A DNA stretch of 64,000 nt from Oscillospiraceae bacterium (GTDB taxonomy: Bacteria > Bacillota > Clostridia > Oscillospirales > Ruminococcaceae). A model generated the notes under the pieces. The model saw only the letters and a program-made list of their open reading frames with translations, searched no databases and was not told the origin of the DNA. The position numbers were made by a program, and so were the translations under genes. Positions 27,222 to 34,883 of this stretch are shown piece by piece. Each line of letters opens with the position of its first letter. The first letter of the stretch is position 1. Where the stretch lies: the NCBI GenBank assembly GCA_025757845.1, contig CP107211.1, positions 744,001 to 808,000 of the forward strand, read 5' to 3'.

Positions 27222-27829
27222 CCATCGACCATCTGGAAAAGCGGTTTGGCAGCACGGTGCTGTTCCGGGACCTGACCTTTACGGTGGACGGCCCGGCGGT
27301 GCTGTGGGCCCCCAGCGGCTGGGGCAAGACCACCCTTCTGCGCATCCTCATGGGGCTGGAAACGCCCACGGCAGGCCGGGTGCAGGGCGCCGGGCGGGTG
27401 AGTGCGGTGTTCCAGGAGGACCGGCTCTGCCCCCAGCTGACGGCGGTGCAGAATGTGCTGCTGGTGCTGCCGGATGACCGGCAGGAAGCGGCCATCCGAC
27501 AGGACTTTGCCCGGCTGGGGCTGGACGAGGCCGCGCTGGCCCTCCCGGCCCGGAAGCTGAGCGGCGGGCAGAAGCGCCGCACGGCCCTGCTGCGGGCCCT
27601 CTGGGCACCGGGGGACACCCTGCTGCTGGACGAGCCCTTTACCGGTATGGACCCGGCTGCCGTACAGGCCAGCATCGCCCTGCTGCGGGAGCGGGTGGAG
27701 GGCCGTCCGGTGCTGCTGGCCACCCACGACCGTGCCGCCATCGACGCACTGGGCTGGCCGGTGCTGGAGCTGCAGAAGCTGGCACAGCCGGGTGCAGCTT
27801 GCAATTCCACAAACAAAGGATTACAATAA
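27215..27829 (+). CDS. ABC importer ATP-binding protein (SsuB/TauB type)
   Basis: 204-residue ATPase partner of the preceding permease. Walker A is APSGWGKTT, signature KLSGGQKRRTALLRAL, Walker B LLLDEPFTGMD, H-loop ATHD. It is short for the family (usually about 240-260), lacking the C-terminal extension. The tail after ELQKLAQPG looks degenerate. Confidence 0.87.
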   Translation: MLTIDHLEKRFGSTVLFRDLTFTVDGPAVLWAPSGWGKTTLLRILMGLETPTAGRVQGAGRVSAVFQEDRLCPQLTAVQNVLLVLPDDRQEAAIRQDFARLGLDEAALALPARKLSGGQKRRTALLRALWAPGDTLLLDEPFTGMDPAAVQASIALLRERVEGRPVLLATHDRAAIDALGWPVLELQKLAQPGAACNSTNKGLQ

Positions 27830-27893
27830 GGGTTAGCAGCGCAAAACGGCTGCATGTTAAGAATCCTGAACCTGAAACGGAGGTTTTTCAGTT

Positions 27894-29375
27894 ATGGCTT
27901 GTACTACCATTCTGGTCGGCAAAAAGGCGTCTTACGACGGCTCTACCATGATCGCCCGCAACGACGATTCCGGTTCCGGCCATTTCACCGCCAAAAAGTT
28001 CACCGTGGTGCACCCGGAGGACCTGCCCAAGGTCTACCGCAGTGTGCTGTCCCATGTGGAAGTGCCCCTGCCGGAGGGTGCCATGCGCTTTACCGCCATG
28101 CCCAACGCCGTGGAGGGCAAGGGCATCTGGGCGGCTTCCGGCGTGAACGCCGCCAACGTGGGCATGACCGCCACTGAGACGATCACCTCCAACCCCCGCG
28201 TGCTGGGCGCGGACCCGCTGGTGGAGTACCGCCCCGCCAAGGGCGGCCAGCCGGAAGTGCCCGGCGGCATCGGCGAAGAGGATATTGTGTATCTGGTGCT
28301 GCCCTACATCCACACCGCCCGCGAGGGCGTGCAGCGTCTGGGCCGGCTGCTGCAGACTTACGGCACCTACGAGATGAACGGCATCGCTTTTGCCGACGTG
28401 AACGAGGTGTGGTGGCTGGAGACCATCGGCGGCCACCACTGGATCGCCCGCCGTGTGCCGGATGACGTGTATGTGGTCATGCCCAACCAGCTGGGTCTGG
28501 ACAGCTTTGACCTGACCGACGCCCTGGGCGAGCAGAAGGAGTACATGTGCTCGGCCGACCTTGCCGAGTTCATCGCAAAGAACCATCTGGACCTGTCGCA
28601 GGATGGGGCGCTGAACCCCCGCGATGCCTTTGGCAGCCACGACGACTCGGACCATGTGTATAACACGCCCCGCGCCTGGTACATGCTGCGTACCCTGAAC
28701 CCCACCACCTGGGTGTGGGACGGTCCGGATGCCGATTATACCCCCATGTCCGACGATCTGCCCTGGTGCATGGTGCCGGAAAAGAAGGTGACCCCGGAGG
28801 ACGTGAAGTATGTGCTGTCCAGCCACTATCAGGGCACCCCGTATGACCCCTACCGCAGCTACGGCGACAAGGCCAGCAAGGGCGCATACCGTTCCATCGG
28901 CATCAACCGCAACGACTTCATGGCCCTGATCCAGCTGCGCCCGGACGTGGACGCCGAGAACTGCGCTCTGGAATGGATCGCCTATGCCTCCAACGCCTTC
29001 AACACCATGGTGCCCTTCTACGCCAACGTGGACACCACCCCGGCTTATCTGGCCAACACCACCGGCGAAGTGTCCACCGACAACTTCTACTGGGTCAGCC
29101 GCATGATCGCCGCCATGGCCGATGCCTCCTATGCAAAGTCGCTGTTCCACATCGAGCGCTATGAGGAAGCTGTGCTCAGCGCGGCCCATGCACTGGTGAA
29201 CCAGTACGACGCGAAGCTGGCCGCGGCAGCGCCTGCAGCCCGTGCCGCCCTGCGGGAGGAAGCCAACCTCGCCCTGGCCGCCATGATCCAGGAAAAGGCC
29301 TCCGACACGCTGGACAAGGTGCTGTTTGAACTGAGCAATCAGATGAAGAACGCCTACTCCCGTTCGGATGCGTGA
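27894..29375 (+). CDS. pepD: C69-family dipeptidase
   Basis: Ntn-hydrolase dipeptidase of the PepD/PipD family. The 493-residue protein starts MACTTILVGKKAS; Cys3 would be the nucleophile after removal of the first two residues. NDDSGSG, ETITSNP, WLETIGGHHWIARRVPD and NTPRAW are family landmarks. No signal peptide, so cytoplasmic, splitting imported dipeptides. Monocistronic, ending at a terminator. Confidence 0.9.
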   Translation: MACTTILVGKKASYDGSTMIARNDDSGSGHFTAKKFTVVHPEDLPKVYRSVLSHVEVPLPEGAMRFTAMPNAVEGKGIWAASGVNAANVGMTATETITSNPRVLGADPLVEYRPAKGGQPEVPGGIGEEDIVYLVLPYIHTAREGVQRLGRLLQTYGTYEMNGIAFADVNEVWWLETIGGHHWIARRVPDDVYVVMPNQLGLDSFDLTDALGEQKEYMCSADLAEFIAKNHLDLSQDGALNPRDAFGSHDDSDHVYNTPRAWYMLRTLNPTTWVWDGPDADYTPMSDDLPWCMVPEKKVTPEDVKYVLSSHYQGTPYDPYRSYGDKASKGAYRSIGINRNDFMALIQLRPDVDAENCALEWIAYASNAFNTMVPFYANVDTTPAYLANTTGEVSTDNFYWVSRMIAAMADASYAKSLFHIERYEEAVLSAAHALVNQYDAKLAAAAPAARAALREEANLALAAMIQEKASDTLDKVLFELSNQMKNAYSRSDA

Positions 29376-29399
29376 TCTGTTTAATAAGAACGACTGAAC

Positions 29400-29443
29400 C
29401 GTAAAAAGGCGGGCTGCAGTGCAAACTGCGGCCCGCCTTTTCT
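29400..29443. terminator. terminator between pepD and the flavin reductase gene
   Basis: Arms AAAAAGGCGGGCTGCAG and CTGCGGCCCGCCTTTT, between convergent genes. Confidence 0.8.
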
Positions 29444-29447
29444 GCGG

Positions 29448-30032
29448 TTATTTCTTTTTTCTTGCCGGTTTCTTTTTGCGCACGGTGTAACCAAAGGTGC
29501 CCAGCTTTTTGCCCAGGGCCAGATACTCGCCGTGGCTGTACACGATGAGCCTTGCCTTGTCCAGACACAGCTTGCCGGTCTCATCCAGCAGGCTCTCGTC
29601 CACATCGCAGGCCACCACTTCGGCAAGGAACAGGTCGTGGCTGCCCAGCGGGATCCTCTGGGTCACTTTGCATTCCAGGTTCACCGGGCTTTCCGCCAGC
29701 ACAGGGCAGTCGGTGAGCACGCTGCCCGGCTCGGCATGCAGGCCGCAGGCGGCAAACTTGTCCACATCGCGGCCGCTCTTCACGCCGCACCAATCCACCG
29801 ACCGCACCAGTGCTTCGGTGGGCAGGTTGATGGCAAACTGCCCGCTCTCCTGAATGAGGTGGTGGCTGAACCGTTCCGGCCGCACGCTGATGCTCACCAT
29901 GCTGGGCTGGGTGCAGATGGTGCCCGTCCAGCCGATGGTGATGAGGTTGGGGTGGTCCAGCCCGCCGCAGGACACCAGCACCGGCGGTTCCGGGTTCAGC
30001 AGGGTACTGCCCCGCCAGCTCTGTTTGCTCAT
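29448..30032 (-). CDS. flavin reductase-like FMN-binding protein
   Basis: 194-residue split-barrel flavoprotein of the flavin reductase-like/flavoredoxin family: NPEPPVLVSCGG, NLITIGWTGTICTQPSMVSISVRPERFSHHLI and FAINLPT match the FMN-binding barrel. Function within the family (flavin reductase, flavoredoxin) cannot be fixed from sequence. C-terminus is a basic tail (KKKPARKKK). Its ATG overlaps the stop of the upstream glycosyltransferase gene by 4 bases. Confidence 0.85.
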   Translation of the reverse strand: MSKQSWRGSTLLNPEPPVLVSCGGLDHPNLITIGWTGTICTQPSMVSISVRPERFSHHLIQESGQFAINLPTEALVRSVDWCGVKSGRDVDKFAACGLHAEPGSVLTDCPVLAESPVNLECKVTQRIPLGSHDLFLAEVVACDVDESLLDETGKLCLDKARLIVYSHGEYLALGKKLGTFGYTVRKKKPARKKK

Positions 30033-31009
30033 CCGTGATACTTCCTTTCGTAGGGGGCCCAGGTGCGCTCCGAGATGATGTAGCGCGGGCGGGCCTTGGT
30101 CTCCATGTAGATCTTGCCGATGTATTCGCCGATGACGCCCAGGCATACCAGCTGCACGCCGCCCATGAAGCAGACGATGCAGACGATGGAGGCCCAGCCT
30201 GCCACCGACGAGCCCAGAATGGCCTGCACGATGGCCCAGATGACCCCGATGAAGCCGATCAGGCTCACCACGATGCCGGCTCCGGTGATGATGCGGATGG
30301 GCTTGTTGGACAGGCTGGTGATGCCGTCAAAGGCCAGTGCCAGCATCTTGCTCAGGGGATAGTGGCTCTCGCCGGCCAGACGCTCGTGGCGCTCGTAGGT
30401 GACCACGTCGTGGGGGAAGCCCACCAGCGGCACCATACCCCGCAGGAAGATGTTCACCTCGTGGTAGTCGGCAAAACTCTCCAGCACACGGGTGCTGATC
30501 AGGCGGTAGTCGGCGTGATTGAACACGATGTCGGCGCCCAGAGCGTTCATCACATGGTAGAAGCCCTCGGCGGTGAACCGCTTGAAGAAGGTGTCGGTGT
30601 CGCGGCGGCTGCGCACGCCGTACACCACCTCGGCACCGTCCAGATACTTCTGCACCATCTCATCCATGGCGTTGATGTCATCCTGCCCGTCGCAGTCGAT
30701 GGAAATGGTGATATCGCAGCTGCCGCTGTGCAGCGCCTCCATCAGGCCTGCCAGTACGGCATTCTGGTGGCCGCGGTTGCGGCTCTGCGCAATGCCGATG
30801 AAGTGCTCGTCCTGCTTTGCAAAGCCCTGAATGAGCTCCCAGGTCTTATCCTTGGAGCCGTCGTTGACGAACAGCACCCGGCTCCTGTCGCTCACAAGGC
30901 CGCGGGCGGCAAGGTCGTTGATCTTTTGCAGGAACAGCGGGGCCGTGATGGGCAGCACTGCTTCCTCATTATAACAGGGGATCACGATCCAGAGAATCGG
31001 TTTGGACAT
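30029..31009 (-). CDS. family 2 glycosyltransferase (GtrB/DPM type)
   Basis: 326-residue polyprenyl-phosphate sugar transferase: GT-A domain with IPCYNEEAVLP, FVNDGSKDKT, SIDCDGQDD and YGVRSRRDTDTFFK, and two C-terminal membrane helices (about residues 233-255 and 268-290). Proteins of this build make undecaprenyl-phosphate-linked sugars for surface decoration. It lies upstream of, and overlaps, the flavin reductase gene. Confidence 0.9.
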   Translation of the reverse strand: MSKPILWIVIPCYNEEAVLPITAPLFLQKINDLAARGLVSDRSRVLFVNDGSKDKTWELIQGFAKQDEHFIGIAQSRNRGHQNAVLAGLMEALHSGSCDITISIDCDGQDDINAMDEMVQKYLDGAEVVYGVRSRRDTDTFFKRFTAEGFYHVMNALGADIVFNHADYRLISTRVLESFADYHEVNIFLRGMVPLVGFPHDVVTYERHERLAGESHYPLSKMLALAFDGITSLSNKPIRIITGAGIVVSLIGFIGVIWAIVQAILGSSVAGWASIVCIVCFMGGVQLVCLGVIGEYIGKIYMETKARPRYIISERTWAPYERKYHG

Positions 31010-31031
31010 GGTAAAAACTCCTTTTTATCCT

Positions 31032-31712
31032 TTATTGCACCATCTGCTTCAGAGCGTCCGGGTCCAGCAGTTTGAAGCTGCTTTTAAAGGTATCCAGCAG
31101 GCCGTCCTTCTGCATCAGGCTCAGCTCCCGGCTCAGGGCGCTGCGGTCGCAGTTGAGGTAGTCGGCCAGCTGCACGCGGGAGAACGGAATGCTGAAAGTC
31201 AGGCTCCCGGCCCGCTCGCTCTCGTTCAGCAGGTAAGCGCACACCTTGGCGCGCAGGCTCTTCAGCACCAGCAGGTCCACCCGGCGGGAGAGCAGGAAGT
31301 ATTTGTCGCTGATGGTGCGCACCAGATTTTGCAGCACCCGCTGATGGGCGGGGCTGCCGTCCGAGAGCAGCAGCTGCTCGTAGGGCACCAGCAGCACCTC
31401 GCAGGCGGTGGCCGCCAGCACCGTGACCGGGCTGGCCAGACTGGACCCGCCCAGCACATCGCCGAATACTCCGCCCGGTTCCACCCGGGTAATGGGCACA
31501 CGGGCACCCTCCGGGCCGGGGCGGTAGGCTTCCAGTTCTCCGGACAGCACCACGCCCACCCGGCGGCTGGGCGCACCGGCCAGTACGAGCACTTCGCCCC
31601 GGCCAAAGCTGCGCTCCACGGCTCCCAGCCGGGTCAGCAGTGCTTGCAGCTCCTCGGCGGAAAGACCGGAAAACAGGGTGGTGGATTGTAACAGCGGCAG
31701 ATCGTTTTTCAT
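31032..31712 (-). CDS. Crp/Fnr-family transcriptional regulator
   Basis: 226-residue regulator with an N-terminal cyclic-nucleotide-binding fold (about residues 10-125) and a C-terminal winged helix (FSRVQLADYLNCDRSALSRELSLMQKDG). There is no FNR-type Cys cluster, so it is not an obvious oxygen sensor; ligand unknown. Divergent from the binding-protein gene at 31917. The promoter carries a perfect inverted repeat that could be its own operator. Confidence 0.88.
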   Translation of the reverse strand: MKNDLPLLQSTTLFSGLSAEELQALLTRLGAVERSFGRGEVLVLAGAPSRRVGVVLSGELEAYRPGPEGARVPITRVEPGGVFGDVLGGSSLASPVTVLAATACEVLLVPYEQLLLSDGSPAHQRVLQNLVRTISDKYFLLSRRVDLLVLKSLRAKVCAYLLNESERAGSLTFSIPFSRVQLADYLNCDRSALSRELSLMQKDGLLDTFKSSFKLLDPDALKQMVQ

Positions 31713-31759
31713 CGCAACTCCGTGGGAACCGCAGCGGCCCCCACAGTCCTCCTGCAATT

Positions 31760-31819
31760 CCGTTGCATGCGCAACGGTATTTTCCCCCCTATTATAGTAA
31801 ACTAGGACGCGCAAAGCAA
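31760..31819 (-). promoter_or_regulatory. promoter and possible autoregulatory site of the Crp/Fnr gene
   Basis: Minus strand TTGCTT (31819-31814), 17-base spacer, TATAAT (31796-31791). Just downstream, 31760-31777 is CCGTTGC-N4-GCAACGG, a 7-bp inverted repeat overlapping the start of transcription. Confidence 0.6.
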
Positions 31820-31916
31820 ATATTTTTGCAAATTTGCCTTGTAAAATTTTGCATTGCAGGGTCTGCACCGGTTCCCATGCGGGGAACGGCACCCCTGCGG
31901 GAAGAAAGAGGACATC

Positions 31917-32969
31917 ATGAAGAAATTTGTATCGCTGCTGCTGGCGTTCAGCCTTGCGCTGTGCCTGGCAGCCTGCGGCGGCAGCGCAAGCTCCGCCGTT
32001 TCCGGCTCTGCAGCCTCCAGTGAGGCCGCTTCCTCCGAGGCTGCTTCCAGCGAAGCCGCACAGGAGCTTTCCACCACCGACGCCCTGCGCATCGCGGGCC
32101 TGAAGGGCCCCACCACCATGGGCCTGGTCAACCTGCTCAGCATGGAAGCCGACGGCACCGCCGCCATGGACTATGACCTGCAGCTCTACGGCGCCGCCGA
32201 TGAGATCGTGCCCCTGCTGATGAAGGGTGAGCTGGACATGGCTGCCATCCCGGCAAACCTGGCCGCGACCCTGTACCAGAAAACCAACGGCGGCATCCAG
32301 GCCGTGGCCGTGAATACCCTGGGCGTGCTGTATGTGGTGGAACAGGGCGACACGGTGCAGTCCATGGCTGACCTGAAGGGCCGCACCATCCTGTCCACCG
32401 GCAAGGGCACCACCCCGGAGTATGTGCTGCGCTACCTGCTCAACGCCAACGGCATCGACCCCGACAAGGACGTGACCATCGAGTATTATAGCGAGGCCAC
32501 CGAGGTGACCGCCCAGATGGCCACCACCGAGGACGCCATTGCCGTGCTGCCCCAGCCCTATGTCACTGCCGCCGGTCTGCAGGACGAGACTCTGCGGGTG
32601 GCCCTGAACCTGACCGAGGAGTGGAACAAGGTGGCCGATACCCAGCTCATCACCGGTGTGACTGTGGTGCGCAAGGAGTACGCCGAGGAGCACCCGGATG
32701 TGGTGGCCGCCTTCCTGACCGACTACGCCAGGAGTGTGGAAGCCGCCAACACCGACCTGGACGGCACCGCTGCCCTGTGCGAAGAGCAGGGCGTGGTGGC
32801 CAAGGCTGCCATTGCCAAAAAGGCCCTGCCCAACTGCAACATCGTCTGCCTGACCGGCGACGAGCTGAAGGCAGATGCTTCTGCTTACCTGCAGGTGCTG
32901 TTTGACGCCGACCCCGCCGCCGTGGGCGGCGCACTGCCCGGTGACGATTTCTACTGGACGGCTGAATAA
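31917..32969 (+). CDS. NMT1/SsuA-like substrate-binding lipoprotein
   Basis: 350-residue lipoprotein: signal with lipobox LAAC near residue 20, Ser/Ala/Glu linker, then a periplasmic-binding fold with IAGLKGPTTMGLVNLL, MKGELDMAAIPANLAATLY and LKGRTILSTGKGTTPEYVLR, typical of the nitrate/taurine/thiamine-precursor class. It is the natural partner of the permease and ATPase at 26448-27829, from which it is separated by unrelated genes. Start at 31917 after SD AAAGAGGA. Confidence 0.85.
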   Translation: MKKFVSLLLAFSLALCLAACGGSASSAVSGSAASSEAASSEAASSEAAQELSTTDALRIAGLKGPTTMGLVNLLSMEADGTAAMDYDLQLYGAADEIVPLLMKGELDMAAIPANLAATLYQKTNGGIQAVAVNTLGVLYVVEQGDTVQSMADLKGRTILSTGKGTTPEYVLRYLLNANGIDPDKDVTIEYYSEATEVTAQMATTEDAIAVLPQPYVTAAGLQDETLRVALNLTEEWNKVADTQLITGVTVVRKEYAEEHPDVVAAFLTDYARSVEAANTDLDGTAALCEEQGVVAKAAIAKKALPNCNIVCLTGDELKADASAYLQVLFDADPAAVGGALPGDDFYWTAE

Positions 32970-32990
32970 TTCCGAGCAAACCATCTCTCC

Positions 32991-33030
32991 GGAGCCGCTG
33001 TGCATTGGTACGCACAGCGGCTCTTTTTTG
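32991..33030 (+). terminator. terminator after the binding-protein gene
   Basis: Arms GAGCCGCTGTGC and GCACAGCGGCTC with a TTTTTT tail. Confidence 0.85.
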
Positions 33031-33079
33031 TGCCTTGGCAGATGTGCACAAAAATCGGAGAGAAATTTTGTGCGTGAAA

Positions 33080-33170
33080 TTGACCGGAAATGATTGATTT
33101 TGACGGAATGCTTGCTATAATAAAGATGCAAATCACCAAAACCCGTCAAAGAACGCTAAAAACCGTCAGA
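33080..33170 (+). promoter_or_regulatory. fru operon promoter with repeated CCGTCA operator sites
   Basis: TTGATT (33094-33099), 16-base spacer, TATAAT (33116-33121). Around it are TTGACGG (33100-33106, inverted) in the spacer, and CCGTCAA (33143-33149) and CCGTCAG (33163-33169) downstream, plus TTGACCGG near 33079. This spacing is what a DeoR-type FruR repressor operator set would look like. Confidence 0.65.
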
Positions 33171-33196
33171 GACGGAGCGCAAAGGAGAGAACAGCC

Positions 33197-33952
33197 ATGT
33201 TGGCAGAAGAACGGTTCGGGCAGATCCTGAATCTGCTGAGCAAACAGCGCACGGCCACCGTGCAGGAGCTGTGCGAGGCGCTGGGCACCAGCGAGTCCAC
33301 CATCCGGCGTGACCTGACGGAGCTGGACCGGCTGGGCAAGCTGAACAAGGTGCACGGTGGGGCCACCCTGCCGGACAGCCGCTTCCAGGCCGAGGAACCC
33401 ACCATGCAGGCCAAGGAGACGCTGGCCGTGCCCCAGAAGCGGGCCATTGCGGCGGCTGCCGCTGCCCTCATCCACGCCGAGGACTTTGTGTTCATCGACG
33501 CAGGCTCCACCACGCTGGAACTGGTGCGGGCGCTGGAGGGCGAGGCCCTGCAGGCGAACTATGTGACCAACGGCGTGGCCCATGCCCGCACGCTGGCCCA
33601 GAAGGGCTGCCGGGTGTTCCTGCCCGGCGGGCTGCTGCGGCCCCAGACCGAGGCCATCGTGGGCGCGGCAGCCGTGAGCAGCCTGCAGCAGTACAACTTC
33701 ACCAAGGCGTTCATGGGGGCCAACGGTGTGGCGCTGGAAGCAGGCTTCACCACCCCGGACCCGGAGGAAGCCGCCGTGAAAGCCACGGTGGTGCACCGCG
33801 CACGGGAGAGCTGGTTTCTGGTGGATGACGCCAAGTTTGCGCGCACCTGCCCGGCGGTGATCGCAGACCTGCACAGCGGTGCCATCCTGACCAACCGCTG
33901 CCCCAGCCCCAAATACAAACAATACACGCTGGTAAAGGAGACGGAACTATGA
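33197..33952 (+). CDS. fruR: DeoR-family regulator of the fructose operon
   Basis: 251-residue repressor: N-terminal winged HTH (ERFGQILNLLSKQRTATVQELCEALGTSE then STIRRDLTELDRLG) and a DeoR sugar-phosphate-sensing domain (FIDAGSTTLELVRAL, DDAKFARTCPAVIADL). By family and position it should respond to fructose 1-phosphate. Overlaps fruK by 4 bases. Confidence 0.9.
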   Translation: MLAEERFGQILNLLSKQRTATVQELCEALGTSESTIRRDLTELDRLGKLNKVHGGATLPDSRFQAEEPTMQAKETLAVPQKRAIAAAAAALIHAEDFVFIDAGSTTLELVRALEGEALQANYVTNGVAHARTLAQKGCRVFLPGGLLRPQTEAIVGAAAVSSLQQYNFTKAFMGANGVALEAGFTTPDPEEAAVKATVVHRARESWFLVDDAKFARTCPAVIADLHSGAILTNRCPSPKYKQYTLVKETEL

Positions 33953-34854
33953 TCTACACTGTCACATTCAACCCGGCCATCGACTATGTGGTGCGGCTGG
34001 ACGCCCCGCTGGAAATCGGGCAGGTGAACCGTGCCTGCGGCGAGGACTGCGTGCTGGGCGGCAAAGGCATCAACGTGTCCGGTGTGCTGGCCCAGCTGGG
34101 CTGCCCCAGCGTGGCGCTGGGCTTTGTGGCCGGGGAGACCGGTGCCTGGCTGGAGCGCGGTCTGGCCGCGCAGGGCCTGCACACCGACTTTGTGCATCTG
34201 GAAAACGGCATGACCCGCATCAATGTCAAGATCAAGGCGGGGCAGGAGACCGAGCTGAACGGAGCTGGGCCGGACATCCCGGACGAGGCCCTGCACCAGC
34301 TGGAAGAAAAGCTGGACGGTCTGACCGAAAATGACGTGCTGATTTTAGCCGGCAGCATCCCCGCCAGCCTGCCGCAGGACGTGTACGAGCGGCTGCTGGC
34401 CCGGCTGGATGGCCGGGGCGTGCGCTGTGTGGTGGACGCCACCCGTGCCCTGCTGGTGAACGTGCTGCCCTACCACCCCTTCCTCATCAAGCCCAACAAC
34501 CACGAGCTGGGCGAGATCGTGGGCAGGGAGCTGCACACGGATGAAGAGATCGCGGCAGCGGCCCGCACCCTGCAGGAAAAGGGTGCCCGCAACGTGCTGG
34601 TGAGCATGGCCGGGGACGGTGCCCTGCTGCTGGACGAGCAGGGGCAGGTGCACCGCATCGGCTGCCCCAAGGGCAAGGTGGTCAACAGCGTGGGCGCAGG
34701 CGACAGCATGGTGGCCGGTTTTGTGGCTGGGTATCTGCAAAGCGGCAGCTACGCGCAGGCGCTGCGGCTGGGCACCGCCTGCGGCAGCGCAACGGCGTTC
34801 AGCCTTGGGCTTGCCACAAAGGAGAAAATCGACGAGCTGCTGGCGCAGCTTTGA
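33949..34854 (+). CDS. fruK: 1-phosphofructokinase
   Basis: Phosphorylates fructose 1-phosphate to fructose 1,6-bisphosphate. The 301-residue PfkB-fold kinase has VTFNPAIDYVV, LGGKGINVSGVLAQLG, ILAGSIPASLP, KPNNHELGEIVG and the anion hole/catalytic Asp in NSVGAGDSMVAGF. Middle gene of fruR-fruK-fruA, coupled to fruR and 29 bases before fruA. Confidence 0.95.
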   Translation: MIYTVTFNPAIDYVVRLDAPLEIGQVNRACGEDCVLGGKGINVSGVLAQLGCPSVALGFVAGETGAWLERGLAAQGLHTDFVHLENGMTRINVKIKAGQETELNGAGPDIPDEALHQLEEKLDGLTENDVLILAGSIPASLPQDVYERLLARLDGRGVRCVVDATRALLVNVLPYHPFLIKPNNHELGEIVGRELHTDEEIAAAARTLQEKGARNVLVSMAGDGALLLDEQGQVHRIGCPKGKVVNSVGAGDSMVAGFVAGYLQSGSYAQALRLGTACGSATAFSLGLATKEKIDELLAQL

Positions 34855-34883
34855 TGGAATAAAAGGAACAAGGAGAAACGTTT

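Noticed and set aside
31032-33149. 705-codon ORF extending the Crp/Fnr gene over the binding-protein gene
   Set aside because: Only the last 226 codons have a domain; the extension crosses the promoter with TATAAT and lies antisense to a lipoprotein gene.
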